64,000 nt of DNA from Tetrahymena thermophila SB210 (Eukaryota; Ciliophora; Oligohymenophorea; Hymenostomatida; Tetrahymenidae). The translations under genes were made by a program, and so were the position numbers. Where the stretch lies: positions 310,001 to 374,000 of the forward strand of contig NW_002476262.1 in the NCBI RefSeq assembly GCF_000189635.1, written 5' to 3'. Below the pieces are notes generated by a model that searched no databases, was not told where the DNA came from, and saw nothing but the letters and a program-made list of their open reading frames with translations. Below are positions 40,601 through 52,957 of this stretch, in pieces. Position 1 is the stretch's first letter; each line of letters begins with the position of its first letter.

Positions 40601-41467
40601 TTAAACTTATTTTTTATATACATTCTCTAGTAGTGTTTGTGCAAATCAGTATTTAATTTATTTTCGAATCCTTGGCTGTGATTTTTAACAAAATCTACTA
40701 TTTGGTGAAATGGAAAATCATATTCTAAAGAGTTATCTAGTCCAAAATAATTTTGTTTAGAACTTTTTCTAACCGTTTTAAACATTCCCTAAATCTAATT
40801 TACTTCACTTCTTTTAGTCGTCATAAAAGGTTTAACTAATGTTTCATTTTTTTCACCTGTAAATAATTTTAAAAAAATATTAAAAAAATAATGATTCTTT
40901 TGTTTTAAATCAGCTTAATTAAAAAAATAATAATAATTAAAGCCCTTTAAAAGAAAAAGCATCCAAAAAATATATTTTTTACCTATTTCTAGGATAGTTT
41001 TATTAAATGTTTTCTATGTGAGAGAGGCATGAGTTGAAATTGTTTTTGAAAAATTTTCTGATCCAGCTTAGAGCTTTGGTAGTTATGTGGTCGATTTTGA
41101 GTTTATTTTCTAATTTAATCTGTTATTTTGTGAAGTAATACCAGTCAACGGATCTCTAGCATTAGGAAACATTATATAAATATTTTACTGAGCAATCTCT
41201 CTAATAATTAATTTTAAAAATAAATTATTATTCCACCAAAACAATTTTATGAATTTTATCATTATATGCATTACCTTATACGCAAAGAGTTTTCTTAGAT
41301 GGGTGAAGTATTCCTTGTACTAATTAATATAAAATATAAAATTAGTTAATTGGAATGATGAGATTTAAAACAAATATAGTGAGTCTTAAATAATGAAAAT
41401 ATACATACCCTCTTTTGCTTTAATATCTATTAAAAGAGTTACTGCCAAAATAACTAAAGCTTTCCAT
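34663..41467 (-). CDS. Very large charged protein with degenerate acidic repeats
   Basis: Many exons with a continuous theme from ATG 41467 (MESFSYFGSNSFNRYQSKR) to TGA 34663. The N-terminal part includes MFPNARDPLTGITSQNNRLN and a helical segment rich in Gln/Glu/Lys. The middle is low-complexity, followed by repeats of the form NG-x-V-x-E-x-x-x-EVTD then D-E-N-G-N/Q-L/M. Examples are SNGEIEEIITEVDDPIGG, EDGTVIEVEKEVK with QDENGNMVQKVDK, LENGTVQETEVTDND, and EIEIEVTDTSDTESQYDENG. The C-terminal 350 residues are ordered: KYNIFLYLQRKEQLVTFLIA, QFLKKRVSLVKADNEK, MKFTRPVVMPDGNGLSLFEE, then helices. No known domain is recognised. Several introns were placed by phase near the ends, but not every internal exon was verified, so a split into two genes is possible. 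Function unknown; cytoskeletal or axonemal is a guess from composition only. Confidence 0.6.
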
Positions 41468-42320
41468 GTATGTTTAATTCATGAGAATAAAGATTATGTA
41501 TACAATCCCTAATTTAAGCTTGATTTTTTTATATTTATTTCTTATAATAGTAGTAGTATTAAATAAATATTCAATAAATAGTTTATTTTTTCAGCTTATA
41601 ATAACTTCGCTGCTTCAAATAATTTATTCAGGTAAACAATTTATTAAAATGCTATTAAACTTGAAACTTCACTGAAATATATTGTAAAATTAAACTATAA
41701 ATTAACAAATAAATAATTTTATGTAAATCTATGCTCCTGATAAGCTATCTATTTTACTTAAATAGCTATGCCAGTCACTAAAATAGCTTTTGTTATTTAT
41801 AAAGTTTTATTTACATATTAAATATTATTTATCTTTTAAAATACAAAGCTCTTTATTAAATGATTATCTTTACTTTTATTTTCTTTTGAAATAAAAAAAT
41901 ATTTTTTTGATTACTTTTTAAATAATTAAAAATTAATTAATTATTCAGTTTATTTAAAAAGAAGTATTTAATTTTAAAACTTAAAATCAATAATTAATAA
42001 CATGCTTATTTTTTTTAATTTTAGGAAATGTTTAAGGTAAAAAAACAAACAAATATGTAGAATTATATTTTATAATTGAAAAAACATTGAATTGAAATTA
42101 ATTTTATTTCATTCTGTTAATGAAAATAATTAACAACTTTCTATTTCTATTTTTACAAATTATTTGATAAAATAAATAACACAGTATATTAATTAAAATA
42201 CCAATTATTCTTTTTACTTTTTATTTATAATATCCAAAATTTATTTTTAACGAAAAACATTAAGTTACCAGTTTTAGTTACAAAGTAGAATACTTCAAAA
42301 ATTAAATTTTAAATAGTTAG
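41468..42320. other. Divergent intergenic region
   Basis: Lies between divergently transcribed genes and should hold both promoters. Poly-A/T rich; no coding exon or recognisable site. Confidence 0.55.
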
Positions 42321-45300
42321 ATGATTCCTAATTAGACTATAGGATATGTTTAGAACGTCAGTATTAATTAGAAGGATTCATAATAAAGGAGGTCCTTCAG
42401 TCCTCCAGAGGGTACTTTTAAAAATATGGTTAATTAAAATCAAATGTAGATGAGCTTTGGTAAAAATTAAATCTCAGATGGATAAAAAAGTTAATTTTAG
42501 CATAACTCTGTTGTGTAGGTTGATGTTAATCCAGTTTAAGATTATTAATATGGATAAACAAAAGTGATTATAAGAAATTAAGGTCTTCATAGCAATTAAA
42601 ATAGTAGTGGCAATAATAGCTTGCAATTAGGATAGTTATCATCAATACAAAATAATTCAGCTAATTGTGTTAATTTTAGTGATTAATTTAATAACAATCC
42701 TCTCATAAATTAGCTAATGCAGGAAGAAATAAATTAATATGGATCTGTATAATCATTCTCTCCATTAGTAAATCGTATGATGACTGAAGAATAGAAATTT
42801 TAGTAGGGGTCAAGCAATTCTAAGGATAATAATAATTTTATCAACGGAGTAGGAGGTGGTAGTTTTTCTCCATAATAATTTTAAAACTAAGTTGTTAATC
42901 CTTAATAGTAAGTAATCTAAATCAATCATCAATAAAGTTATTCAAATTAAGTATTAGATTAGAATAACTAGTCTTAGCCTATATAATAGCAATCCCTATT
43001 GAATGTTTCTGAGCGATCTCTTAATGCTAACTAAACACAAGTACACAGAGCATTAAATACTCAAATTGCAAATAGCCAAATAAATAATAAACCAGTTAAT
43101 ATTCAAAATACAAATTCATAATATTTAAATACAAATTAATCTTCAATAATTAATTCTAATACATAGAGAAACAATTAAAGTGCTAAAAATATTTATACTC
43201 AATAACATGAGTATAATCCTACATATAGCACAAACTAAACAAATGCAGATATTCAACCTAATTAGATTGTTATAGAAAGAAAAAAAGTAGAAAGTCTTAT
43301 TGAATCAAATAATCTCCTTAACGGCTAATTAACTAGCTTATAAAAAGATCTTGATATTAAAGAAAAGGCACTCCATAATACATATCATATAGCATTTTTG
43401 GATTGTGTAATCATTTAATGTTTATGGTATTTAAAATTTATTTTTTTTTAATTTTAGAAAGAGCAAAAACTGGATTTCATGCAGATCATAGAATCATATG
43501 TTTTATTGTGTGCAGAAAATGAAAAGTTATCGTACGGGTATATTGAAAAACTTAAAGTAATTGATGAATTAAATATGGAAATAGGTGAATTAATTTAGTA
43601 AAAAGAAGATTGGAAAACTTTATACGAAGGTAAATGCCTCGAATTAACTAGTTCATAATCTCAAGCTAACAATACCAAATAAAGGGATGATCTAATATGT
43701 ATAAATTATAATTATAGAATATAAAATTTATGAAATAAACCATTAATTATTTAGAAAAATTAGAGGAAGAAAATGAGAAGTTAAGATTTGATTTAGAATT
43801 AGAAATGAGAGAAAAAGAGGAATTAAAGCTTATTCATGATGAATAAAACAGCATTCAACAAAATTTACCTGAAGTTAATCTAAAAGTGTGTGATCTTGAA
43901 GACAAATTATTAAAAATATTAGATGAAAACCAATAACTAAATACAATGCTAAGAGAAAGAGTAGACGAAGTAGAATACCTTCAAAATACAATAAAGTAGA
44001 TATAAGAATAGTTTTAGGATTAAACTACAAATGACTCTAGATTTTAAAAAGTTGTAAAAGACTTGGAGAATGAAATAAGAAGGTTATATTTTTTATTGGC
44101 TCTTCTAGAAATATTATTTTTAATTTTTCATAAATCATTAATAGAATGGATGAAAGGATGGAGGAATTGATAAAAGAAAAAGAAAATATTATCAATGCAA
44201 AGGTTTCAATTGAAGAAGAAAATAACTAGTTAAGAATTTAGTACTAGTTAAAAAGACAAGAGTTTGAAGAATATAAAATATCATAGGGAAATTCCTCAGC
44301 TTTAGAAATATAAATCAAAAGGAAATAAGAGTAAATTGAAGAGTTACTTTTAAAGTTGGAGAGAGCTTAGAAGAATTTTAGTGAAGTTTAAGAATAAAAA
44401 GAAACACATTTATTTGAATCTAATAGTCTTAAAGAAGCTCTTAACAAATTAGAAAAAAGATATGAAGAAAAACAGCATGAAAATATGGATTTGTTAACAA
44501 AAAATACAGAGCTTTAAAATTAAATTAAGTAACTTAAAGGTGAGAAGGACTTGAGCTTTTTAGAAAAAGATTTATAATAAATTTCTTTTGAAAAAAAGTA
44601 GCTAGAAATAGCACTCAACGAGTAATAATATGAAAAAGAAAGGATAAAAGCATAGCTTGATTCTGCAAGGAAAGAAATTGATGGATTTAATAAATAAATT
44701 TTAATTTAAAAGCAAAAATAATCTGAAATCGAATTATAATATTAAGACCAAATCGAAAAATTGAAGTAAGAGTAATTCAAAGAATCTGAGAACTATCGCT
44801 TTAAAGCAAAAATTGAGGTTTAAGAAGAAGTGATAGCTTCATTAAAAGAAAAAATTAGCTTTTCAGAAGAGAAACTAAATGAAAAGCAACTTGAAATAGA
44901 AGAATAAAAGCTTCTAATAAAAGAGCTTAGGACAAAGATAGATAGATTTAACATGATAGAAAATACACTCCACACTGTAGATAAAGAAAACTAAACACTT
45001 CAACAGTAGAAATAAGAATTAATTTTATAACTTTAAAATTTGCAGGTAATTTTCCAATTTTTGATATTTATGTAAATTTAGTTAAATAATTGTAGGAAAA
45101 ATTGCTAAGGATTAGTATAGAGAATGAGAGGTTACATAAAGTTATAGAAGAGTTATCTAGTTAGGTTGATTCATCAAAACAAAAGTTAGAAAATCAAGAT
45201 AAGTTTAATTAAATAGAAATTCAAAAAATGGAAGAAGACATGAAAGAGGAAAGAATATAATTTTAAGATGTTATTAGAACACTTGAGTAGCAGTTAAAGG

Positions 45301-45599
45301 AGATTGATGAGAAATACACTTCATAAAATAGCTAAGAAAAATAGCATTATTAATAAATTTAAAAGGAATTTTTAGCTCTATAGTAAGAATTTTAATTAGC
45401 TATCGAAACTCTTAAAGCAAAAGATCAATAAATATACATTTTAGAAACGAATTATAATTAACTACTCTCTGGTGATAGGAGTACCTACATTATAAGTAAG
45501 CTTGAAGAGAAACTGAATGCCTTGACAGCTGAAAATTACCGTCTAAATAAAATAATTGTTGATAGAATACGTGGGTCTAATTCTTATAATGGCTGGTGA
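42321..45599 (+). CDS. Coiled-coil protein with Gln/Asn-rich N-terminus
   Basis: ATG at 42321 opens MIPNQTIGYVQNVSINQKDS and a Gln/Asn/Ser-rich region of about 320 residues without obvious domains. Coiled coil takes over at RKKVESLIESNNLLNGQLTS and continues for about 650 residues to the end (for example EKLRFDLELEMREKEELKLI, TLQQQKQELILQLQN). The introns seen are 43407-43457 (phase 0) and shorter ones near 43700, 44090 and 45048; each joins in frame. The protein ends TAENYRLNKIIVDRIR, then GSNSYNGW and TGA at 45597. There is no motor, membrane or catalytic motif. It sits just upstream of the CCDC61/VFL3 gene on the same strand, so a basal-body role is tempting but unsupported beyond proximity. 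Confidence 0.78.
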
Positions 45600-46113
45600 A
45601 ATAAAGAAATTAAATATTTTATTTTAAAAGTCATTTATAAATATACAATTATACTTTATAATGATTTTATTTGTTGATTATTTGTGAATTTACTCATTAA
45701 ATTGATAGCTTTGATTTTATAATAATCTAAATAATACTTTTAGCAATTTAGTTAAAAATAATATTCTAACTAGCACAAGAAACAAGAAGATAAAAATAAA
45801 TATTTTTATTTAAATATTACATATTTATAGTTAAAAGGAGATACTTTTAATATTTACTTTTCTTTTTAAGTATGGTCATTTGAAAAATAGCTAAAATGTA
45901 TTGATATAATTTTTTTTATAAATTTCATAATTTAACAACTATTTCTATTGAAATTTTAATATTTTTATAAATCACAAAAAAAAAATCAACAGTAAAATTA
46001 GAATTAATGAAAAAAATAATAATTTGATAATTCAATCTTATTATTGTTTATAAATTATAAAACATCAAATACAGATTTTCTCTATAAAATAATAAATTTT
46101 TTCTGATAAATAA
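45600..46113. other. AT-rich intergenic region
   Basis: Between two plus-strand genes; presumably the CCDC61 promoter. No coding segment recognised. Confidence 0.55.
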
Positions 46114-48531
46114 ATGTCAGAATTTTTTTTGAACATTAAAAGCAAGAAATTAATTAAAGACTGTGAATATGAGGTTAAAGCTTAAGTTCCACTCCATAAA
46201 AATTGTCTTCAATTTGAGATTAGAAGCTCTACAGAACCTTGGGTGTGGAAAAATGAATTTTCTGCTTAATACATAGAAGATTTAACTGAAAAAACAGGTT
46301 AAAAAAAGTCATTTTTTGAATTCTTAAATTTGATAGATGAAAGTTTAAATCAGAAGCAAGCAAACAAGTCAAACTTCGATATTCTAACCTACCAAGATTT
46401 AAAGACGATGAACAATAAAAAAAGCGATACATCTCAATCAAATTAACTAAACTCTACAGGTTAATCATAAATGAATTCTAGTACTTCAACTTAAAGCGAC
46501 TAAAATTAGTAGCAGTAATAATAATAAAGAAATAATAAGAGATACTTAATTATCAGTTCGTGTAATACAAATGAAGATAAAATTCATTATCCTTTATCTT
46601 TAAATGGAGACCAAGTCAATGACCCAGCTTCCCTTAAAGAAATAATAAAGAATCTATAGAAGGAGTTATCAAAGGTTCGTAACAATGATGATAGTCTAAA
46701 TAGTAGTACTTTTTACTCTTCTAATGGGTTTGATAAAAAGCAAGGTTCACCTCGTTCTACATCTGGTAAATCTTTTTATGACTCATAAGGTTAAAAGGTA
46801 TAGCTTAATAAAAAAGAGTATGACTAAATTAAATTGGAAAATGATCTTTTAAAAGCAAAAGTCAAAAGAATCGAGGATTATTTTTCTTAAAAATAAGGAG
46901 CTATTGAGATTGAGTAGCTTATTAAACAAAAATTTAACCTTGAAAATGAAATCGATAAATAGAGAATAATTTCTAGTAAAAGAATATGCGAATTAGAAGT
47001 AGAAGTTGAAATGAAAGAAAGATAATTGAACCAAAAAAAAACAGAAAATTTGGAACTTTAGAAATAATTAACTTAAATTGTTTGTGATAGTGAAGATACA
47101 GCTAACAAAAGAATTAAAGCCCAACTATTAAAATTGACAGAAGAAACAGAACAACAACTTGTTTTAAGTAAAAAAACTATATAAAAATAAAAGTAGGAAA
47201 TAGATAAGCTCACATCTGATGCTGAGAAGTTTGCAAACGAAGAAAAAAAATTAAAGCAAAAAATTGCTTAACTCGAAATCGAGCTAACAAACTCCTAGAG
47301 GCGTAGTAACTCTCGTTCTAATCCTCTAGGTGCTAGGGGAGTATATGGGAATAGCTCTTCTCATTCATCAATCAACTCTAGAAGAAGTACACCCAATTCT
47401 CATCCTTCAAAATTAGGTTATAGTAGTCCTAGCTTATAAATTTAAAACCGTAATAGGTTTAACCGAACTGATGGATCTTAGAGTAAGAATTCAACACCAA
47501 ACGGCTCAAAAAATTCACTTCATACTCCTAAATCATAGTCTTACTCTTCTATTCGCTCAAACTCATAAGGAACCTCCTAAAATAACACTCCTACAAATTC
47601 TAGACTACAAAGAGGGGTTAATGGAATTAACTCTTAAAATAATTAAAGAAATAATAAATTTTTTTCAAATAACAACCCAAATAATAATTAGTAAAGTAAC
47701 TAAAGTTTATCTTAAAATAGTAGCAGAAATAACTCAGCTGGAAATAACAATTTGTAAAATAGGAGATAGCCATTGTATTAAATAAATAACGAGAGACAAA
47801 ACTCATAAACTAGAAATAATTAACTTCAAGTAAATGGTGTAAAGAATGTGAAACCTGGAAGTATTGACATTATTCCCGAAAACGGAAGATATATTCAATA
47901 AACAAAATCAAATACTCCTTAGCAATCTTCTTAATCTTCAGTTGTTAGCAGGCTTTATCAACCAAAGTCATATAACTAACCTACATAAGTTTAAGGTAAT
48001 TAGAGATCTTCTTCCACCTAAAGACAAGTAAACACATCCTCTTAAAGACTTAATTCTTCAGGAAGTAATGCACAACAACTCAGCATAGAAACAAACCCGA
48101 ATAGAAAGCCCCTTAACACATCCTATAATTCAATGACAACTCCTTCTTCAAAATAATCTACTTAATCAAATATAAAAACTCCATAAAATCCAACTTAACC
48201 AAGGTAAAACTTTATTAACTTTTATAAGTATTTTATCTTTTTACAATTTTAATTTTAAAATGATTTATTTTATATGAAAAGATATGTTCCAGCAAATAAC
48301 TACATGAAACCACTTAATAAAAATTAATAAAACTAAAAGGTTGGTTATTAACCTAATCAACTAAGGTAGCATGCTTAAATTTAAGAAAAAATAGATTAAG
48401 CATTGTTTGATGATAAGCACATATTAAATAATCAGCCCTAGCCAGAAGGTAAAAGTGAGCTTGAATTAAAAATAGACAAGTTATAAAATATATTGCAATC
48501 AGCTAAGGATATGACTGTAGATGACTTTTGA
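46114..48531 (+). CDS. CCDC61/VFL3 homolog (XRCC4-superfamily basal-body protein)
   Basis: Two exons (46114-48203, 48282-48531; 779 aa, phases agree, TGA stop). The head domain is recognisable: CEYEVKAQVPLHKNCLQFEI, WKNEFSAQYIEDLTEKTGQK, NFDILTYQDLKTM, then after a Gln/Ser insert KRYLIISSCNTNEDKIHYPL and DPASLKEIIKNLQKELSKV. The IEDLT..KTG, LTYxDL and IHYPL landmarks and the final helix are those of CCDC61/VFL3. A coiled coil (LNKKEYDQIKLENDLLKAKV onward, about 200 residues) and a long Ser/Asn/Gln-rich basic tail follow, ending in a short helix (KSELELKIDKLQNILQSAKD). In other organisms this family self-assembles, binds microtubules, and is needed for correct basal-body number, position and associated fibres; the same role here is inference. 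The insert between the two halves of the head domain is longer than in animals. Confidence 0.9.
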
Positions 48532-48987
48532 AATATATAAATAAGATGATATATTAGAACATAATTAAATAAAAAAATGTAAATAAAATGAATTAAAACA
48601 CAATTTAATAATTAATTTGTAATATAAAATTTATAAAATTTGTACTGAATACACATAAATCTCTATAAATAATATGTAGGTCCTCACATGAAATTATGTT
48701 TTATTTTATTTAAATTTTGTAAAAAATTCAGTTAATTTACATTTATGGCAATGAATATGATGTTATTGTAGATAAATCTCAAATTTAAATATAATTTATT
48801 AAAATATTATATAAAAAGTTACATAAAAACATATTATTTACAAATTTTATTTAAAATATCAACAATCAACACTCAAAAAAATAAATAAAAAAAATTTTAT
48901 ATGAAAAAATAAACTAATTTGAATCAAACTATTTCAAAATTAAAAATAATTTGTAGATTTTATATTTTGTTAATAAAAAATAAAATT
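48532..48987. other. AT-rich intergenic region
   Basis: 3' flank of CCDC61. Nothing recognised. Confidence 0.5.
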
Positions 48988-49155
48988 ATGGCTAGTGTTG
49001 ACAATTATTAATTTGGTTTATTTTATCTATTTAATAAAGCTAAAAAAATACAATCTGAATTTACTTTCAATTAATTTCAGATAATGAATGATTAAACAAA
49101 TTATTAAAATTATGATGTAAGTGATGGTATGATGTAGAAATTTAGTACGCGCTGA
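48988..49155 (+). CDS. Possible 55-residue ORF
   Basis: ATG 48988 to TGA 49153 is open for 55 codons with TAA/TAG as Gln: MASVDNYQFGLFYLFNKAKK, then IQSEFTFNQFQ and MNDQTNYQNYDVSDGMMQKF. The composition is more protein-like than the surroundings. The middle could instead be an intron (a TTTCAG precedes the second half). No homology is recognised. It may be a tiny gene, a 5' exon, or chance. Confidence 0.25.
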
Positions 49156-49504
49156 ACATCATTTGATAGAACTAAAAAATATAAAATTTTAGCATTGTTA
49201 ATAAATGTTTATAATTTTATTGCATCTATGAAGAGGTGATTTTAAGATATGATGATCTATCAAATTATAAAATGAAGATTGAAATAGATATTAATCAATG
49301 AAGGGTTTTAGGTTTTAAGAATAATAAAGGCTACAACAACATTACGTAATATTTATATTTATAATAAAAATAAGAAAGTAATTCTATTTAAGTGTACCAC
49401 CAATATAAAAATCTAAAATTTTACAAAATTTATAATTAATTAATAAAAAACTTGAAAAATATAAAAATATTTGCTGAAATAAAAAATAGTTGAATTATAT
49501 TAAG
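49156..49504. other. AT-rich intergenic region upstream of the acyltransferase
   Basis: No coding segment recognised; presumably the acyltransferase promoter. Confidence 0.5.
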
Positions 49505-52033
49505 ATGGTGAATCACTTTGTATATAATTTAGTATCGAAAGGCATAGGAGGGTAACTAATTAAGTTTTAAATAATTAGCTTTCATTTATAAAAAGCCATT
49601 TGTTTGATTGAGTTCTTCTTAATATGAAGCTCAAAAAAATTGAATATATTATTTATGTATTCAAACAATATTGGAAAATGGAAGGATTTCTTTATTATTA
49701 ATTCTTTAAATTTATTACAAATTAAATATTTATTATTTGAATATTAAGAGCCTTTACAAGTACATTCTTCAAGACTATTGAAATAATTGGATTAGAAAAT
49801 GTTCCTAAAGTATTAATTTTATTTAATGTTTATAAGCTATAGTATTAATTAAGAAATTTAATTCAAATAGGATTAGCCTGTTATAATCTGTAGTAATCAT
49901 AACAACTAGTTTGTTGATGCTTTAGTAATAAAATTTTATTCATAAAAATATTTTTAAGCATGTCTATTTATTTATAGTTAATTAGTTCCAGAATGAATAG
50001 ACCTGTTAAATTTATTGTTGCTGCTAAATCTACTAGAAGACCCGTTATTGGTTAATTCAGTAGAGCACTTGGTGGTATTCCAGTAGAAAGAGCTCAAGAT
50101 TTAGCTAAGGCAGGCAAAGGCAAAATTGTCTCTCTAAAGAATGGAATAATGAAAGTAAATATTCATTTAGTTAGTCGCAAAAATATATATACTATTATAA
50201 TTATAGGGAGAAGGTACTGAGTTTACTAAGGAAGTTTAAATTGGATATACAATAATAGTATAAAAAGTAAATTATAGAAGATTTAAATGTGATAAAATGA
50301 AATTTTCAACAAAAAATTATTAGGTTTAAGGAGAATTTATTGTAGGTACAGTTGTATCAGACACCGAACTAAAAGTTAAACAAGACGAAGATGTAGAAGA
50401 CAGCGAATTTTCTTTACCCTATAAGATAGTGCCTAAAATCGATTAACATGAACTTTATAGTCATGTATGGGATGCCCTTAAAAATAATGATTGCATCGGT
50501 ATTTTCCCTGAAGGTGGTTCTCATGATAGGACAGGTAAAAAAATCAACACTCTAATTTAATGCTAATTTTAATTTTAAAAATAGATTTCCTTCCTTTAAA
50601 GGCAGGTGTCTGTATTATGGCTTTGGGAGCTATGGCATAGCATAATATTTAAGTCAATATAGTTTGTTGCGGTTTGAACTATTATGCTTGTGATAAATTT
50701 AGATCTAAAGTCATCATGGAATTCGGTCAGCCTTATAAAATTCCTATGGAAGCTGCTGAAACTTACAAAAAGAGTAAGAGAGAAGCTATAAGTGAACTTC
50801 TTCATGAAATTGAATATGTATGCATTTTTTAAAATGTTATCTTTATAATAAAATTTACTATTTTTTGAAATAGAGACTTAGAGATGTTACCACTAGTGTT
50901 CCTTCTTACAAAGAGCTGATGGCAGTTTACATGGCTAGAAAAATTTATTTGCCTGAAAGTGTAAAGGTCAGTCCTAAAGAAGAGTTAGAATTAAATAGAA
51001 GGTAAAAAATTATTTGATTATTTGTTAGATTTCATATAAAAATGATAACTAAAATATAGATTCGCTAAAGGTTTTCTACAAATGCAAGAAAAACCTTAAA
51101 TTAAATAGCTATTTAACAAGATCAGAGAATATAAATCACTGATAAAGATTACATCAATTGAAGATTATTAAGTCAGAACATATGAGAAAGACTTTAAAAA
51201 AAATTTGATGATTTTCATCTATTCCATTTTTACTGTTTTATTCCATCTCATCATCTCTCTTCCTGGTATTCTCATCAATGGTCCCTTTGGTTTACTCCTT
51301 AACTATCTCTCTGAAAAAGAAAGAATAAAAGTAAAGAATAAAAACAAAATAAAAAATAAATTAACATTCTTTATAAATTTATTATCAAAGTGTCAAAGAG
51401 AATCAAAAGTAAAAGTTCTTGGAAAAGATGTTGTTGCAAGTTATAAGTTAATTTTAGCTATTGTGATATTACCTATCTAGTTCTTTTTACTGGCTTTGTT
51501 ATTCTTTTTAATAGGTCCACTATTTATCTCAAGCATGTACGGTCATAGATTACTTTACACCTCTATATTCTGCATCATTTACCCCACTTACAATTACAGT
51601 AAATAATATTGAAAAAAAAGTAATTAAAGTAATTTTTAATATTTCTAGTTATGATTCTTTCTACTGATAGACTTTGGATGCACTCCAAAAATTTAGCAGG
51701 AAAATTCAATTGTCTCTTTAATGAATAGCAATATTTAACATTAAAAGCAATTAGAAGCAATATATAAACTCAAGTAAAATTAAAAAAAAGCTATCAACTA
51801 AAAATATTTATTTTTTTCAAAAAAAAAATTCATAGCTTAGAGAATATGTCAATGAATATGGAAAAGAAGTTTTCAAAAATTTAGACGAGAATAAAATTTT
51901 AAACGAAAAGAAGCTAATTTCTGTTAAGCAAAAAGGAGATATTCATTAAAGAATAGATAATACTATCAAGAGAATATCTTCAACAGAACTTATGCAGAGA
52001 ATATTTAGTGTATTAGAAGATATAGGCATTTGA
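49505..52033 (+). CDS. Glycerol-3-phosphate acyltransferase, Gpt2/Sct1 family
   Basis: Membrane enzyme for the first acylation in glycerolipid synthesis, transferring an acyl chain to glycerol-3-phosphate (and often dihydroxyacetone phosphate), normally in the ER. Exons include 49505-49551, 49749-49809, 49871-49924, 49978-50154, 50207-50266, 50324-50534, 50585-50817, 50874-51001 and from 51060 on; all these phases agree. Acyltransferase block I is SNHNNQFVDAL, followed by RPVKFIVAAKSTRRPVIGQ, GGIPVERAQDLAKAGKGK, block III IFPEGGSHDRTD and block IV FLPLKAGVCIMALGAMA. Two membrane segments lie at MIFIYSIFTVLFHLIISLPG and ILAIVILPIQFFLLALLFFL. This order and wording are those of yeast Gpt2/Sct1 rather than bacterial PlsC. 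The chosen first exon (MVNHFVYNLVSKGIG) makes the family sequence continuous and avoids a TGA in the intron. It ends LMQRIFSVLEDIGI, TGA at 52031. Confidence 0.92.
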
Positions 52034-52957
52034 TGCAAATACTATATAATATTTTATTAATATTTATACATAAAATGTGTATATTTAGTTAGTTATTAAG
52101 AGTAATATTTTTATCGTTCGTTAAATATTATTTACTTATTTCGTTAAACATACATACTATGATTAAAATTCGAATAAATTAAATCAAAATTTTTGCTTAA
52201 TTTTGTAAATCATTATAAATGAATAAATATAAAAGGAAATGATTTTTTATGATTGATTAGTATTTATAAATTAAATTGTTTAAAATTAATGAACGAAATG
52301 CATATTTTTTTATTACTGCCAGAACCATATATAAGCTCCTATAAAATTTCTTCTTGTAATAATTATTTGTAAATTATATACTGGTTAATGAATTCAATTT
52401 ATCTTTTGTTAGTTATCAATTTTTTTTTATCATGTTAATTACAATATGATAAAATTCGAAAAAAAATTTTTTAAATTTTAGCTTTATAAAAACAATGAAT
52501 ATAAAAAATAAATAAAATAATAAGTATTTTATTAACAACTTTTTAAAACAAAATTTTTTTAATTACAGCTTTCATTTATTTATTTATTATTTACTCTCAT
52601 AGTTTCAATTTCTTAGGGTATATTTAATATGATAAATGAAAACTAAATTTTATATATATTTACTCCCATTTAATATATTAAAATAGTAATAAATCATAAA
52701 TTATGAATCAGTTTATAAGTTAAATTTATCTTCTTTTTTTGATTGTTTAATATTATATTCTATTGTATGAAACATTTTTTGATTAAAATCAAATAAATTA
52801 AATAAACATTTTTTATTTAGTTATACAATTGAATATGAATGAATGAATAAATAAATATACAAAATAAATATGACTTTGAAATAATTTATTATGATCAATT
52901 TTTATAAACAAAATTGTTTTAAAATTAATTAGTTTAATATTTATTTGTTAGTTACTA
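52034..52957. other. Convergent intergenic region
   Basis: 3' flanks of the convergent acyltransferase and EF-hand/C2 genes. AT-rich; nothing coding recognised. Confidence 0.55.

Noticed and set aside
47471..47785. 104-aa plus-strand ORF
   Set aside because: Alternative frame inside the Ser/Asn/Gln-rich tail of CCDC61/VFL3; the main frame is continuous from the recognisable head domain.
49690..49760. In-frame TGA near the acyltransferase N-terminus, possibly selenocysteine
   Set aside because: A normal GT..AG intron from 49552 to 49748 joins an upstream ATG exon in the correct phase and removes the TGA.
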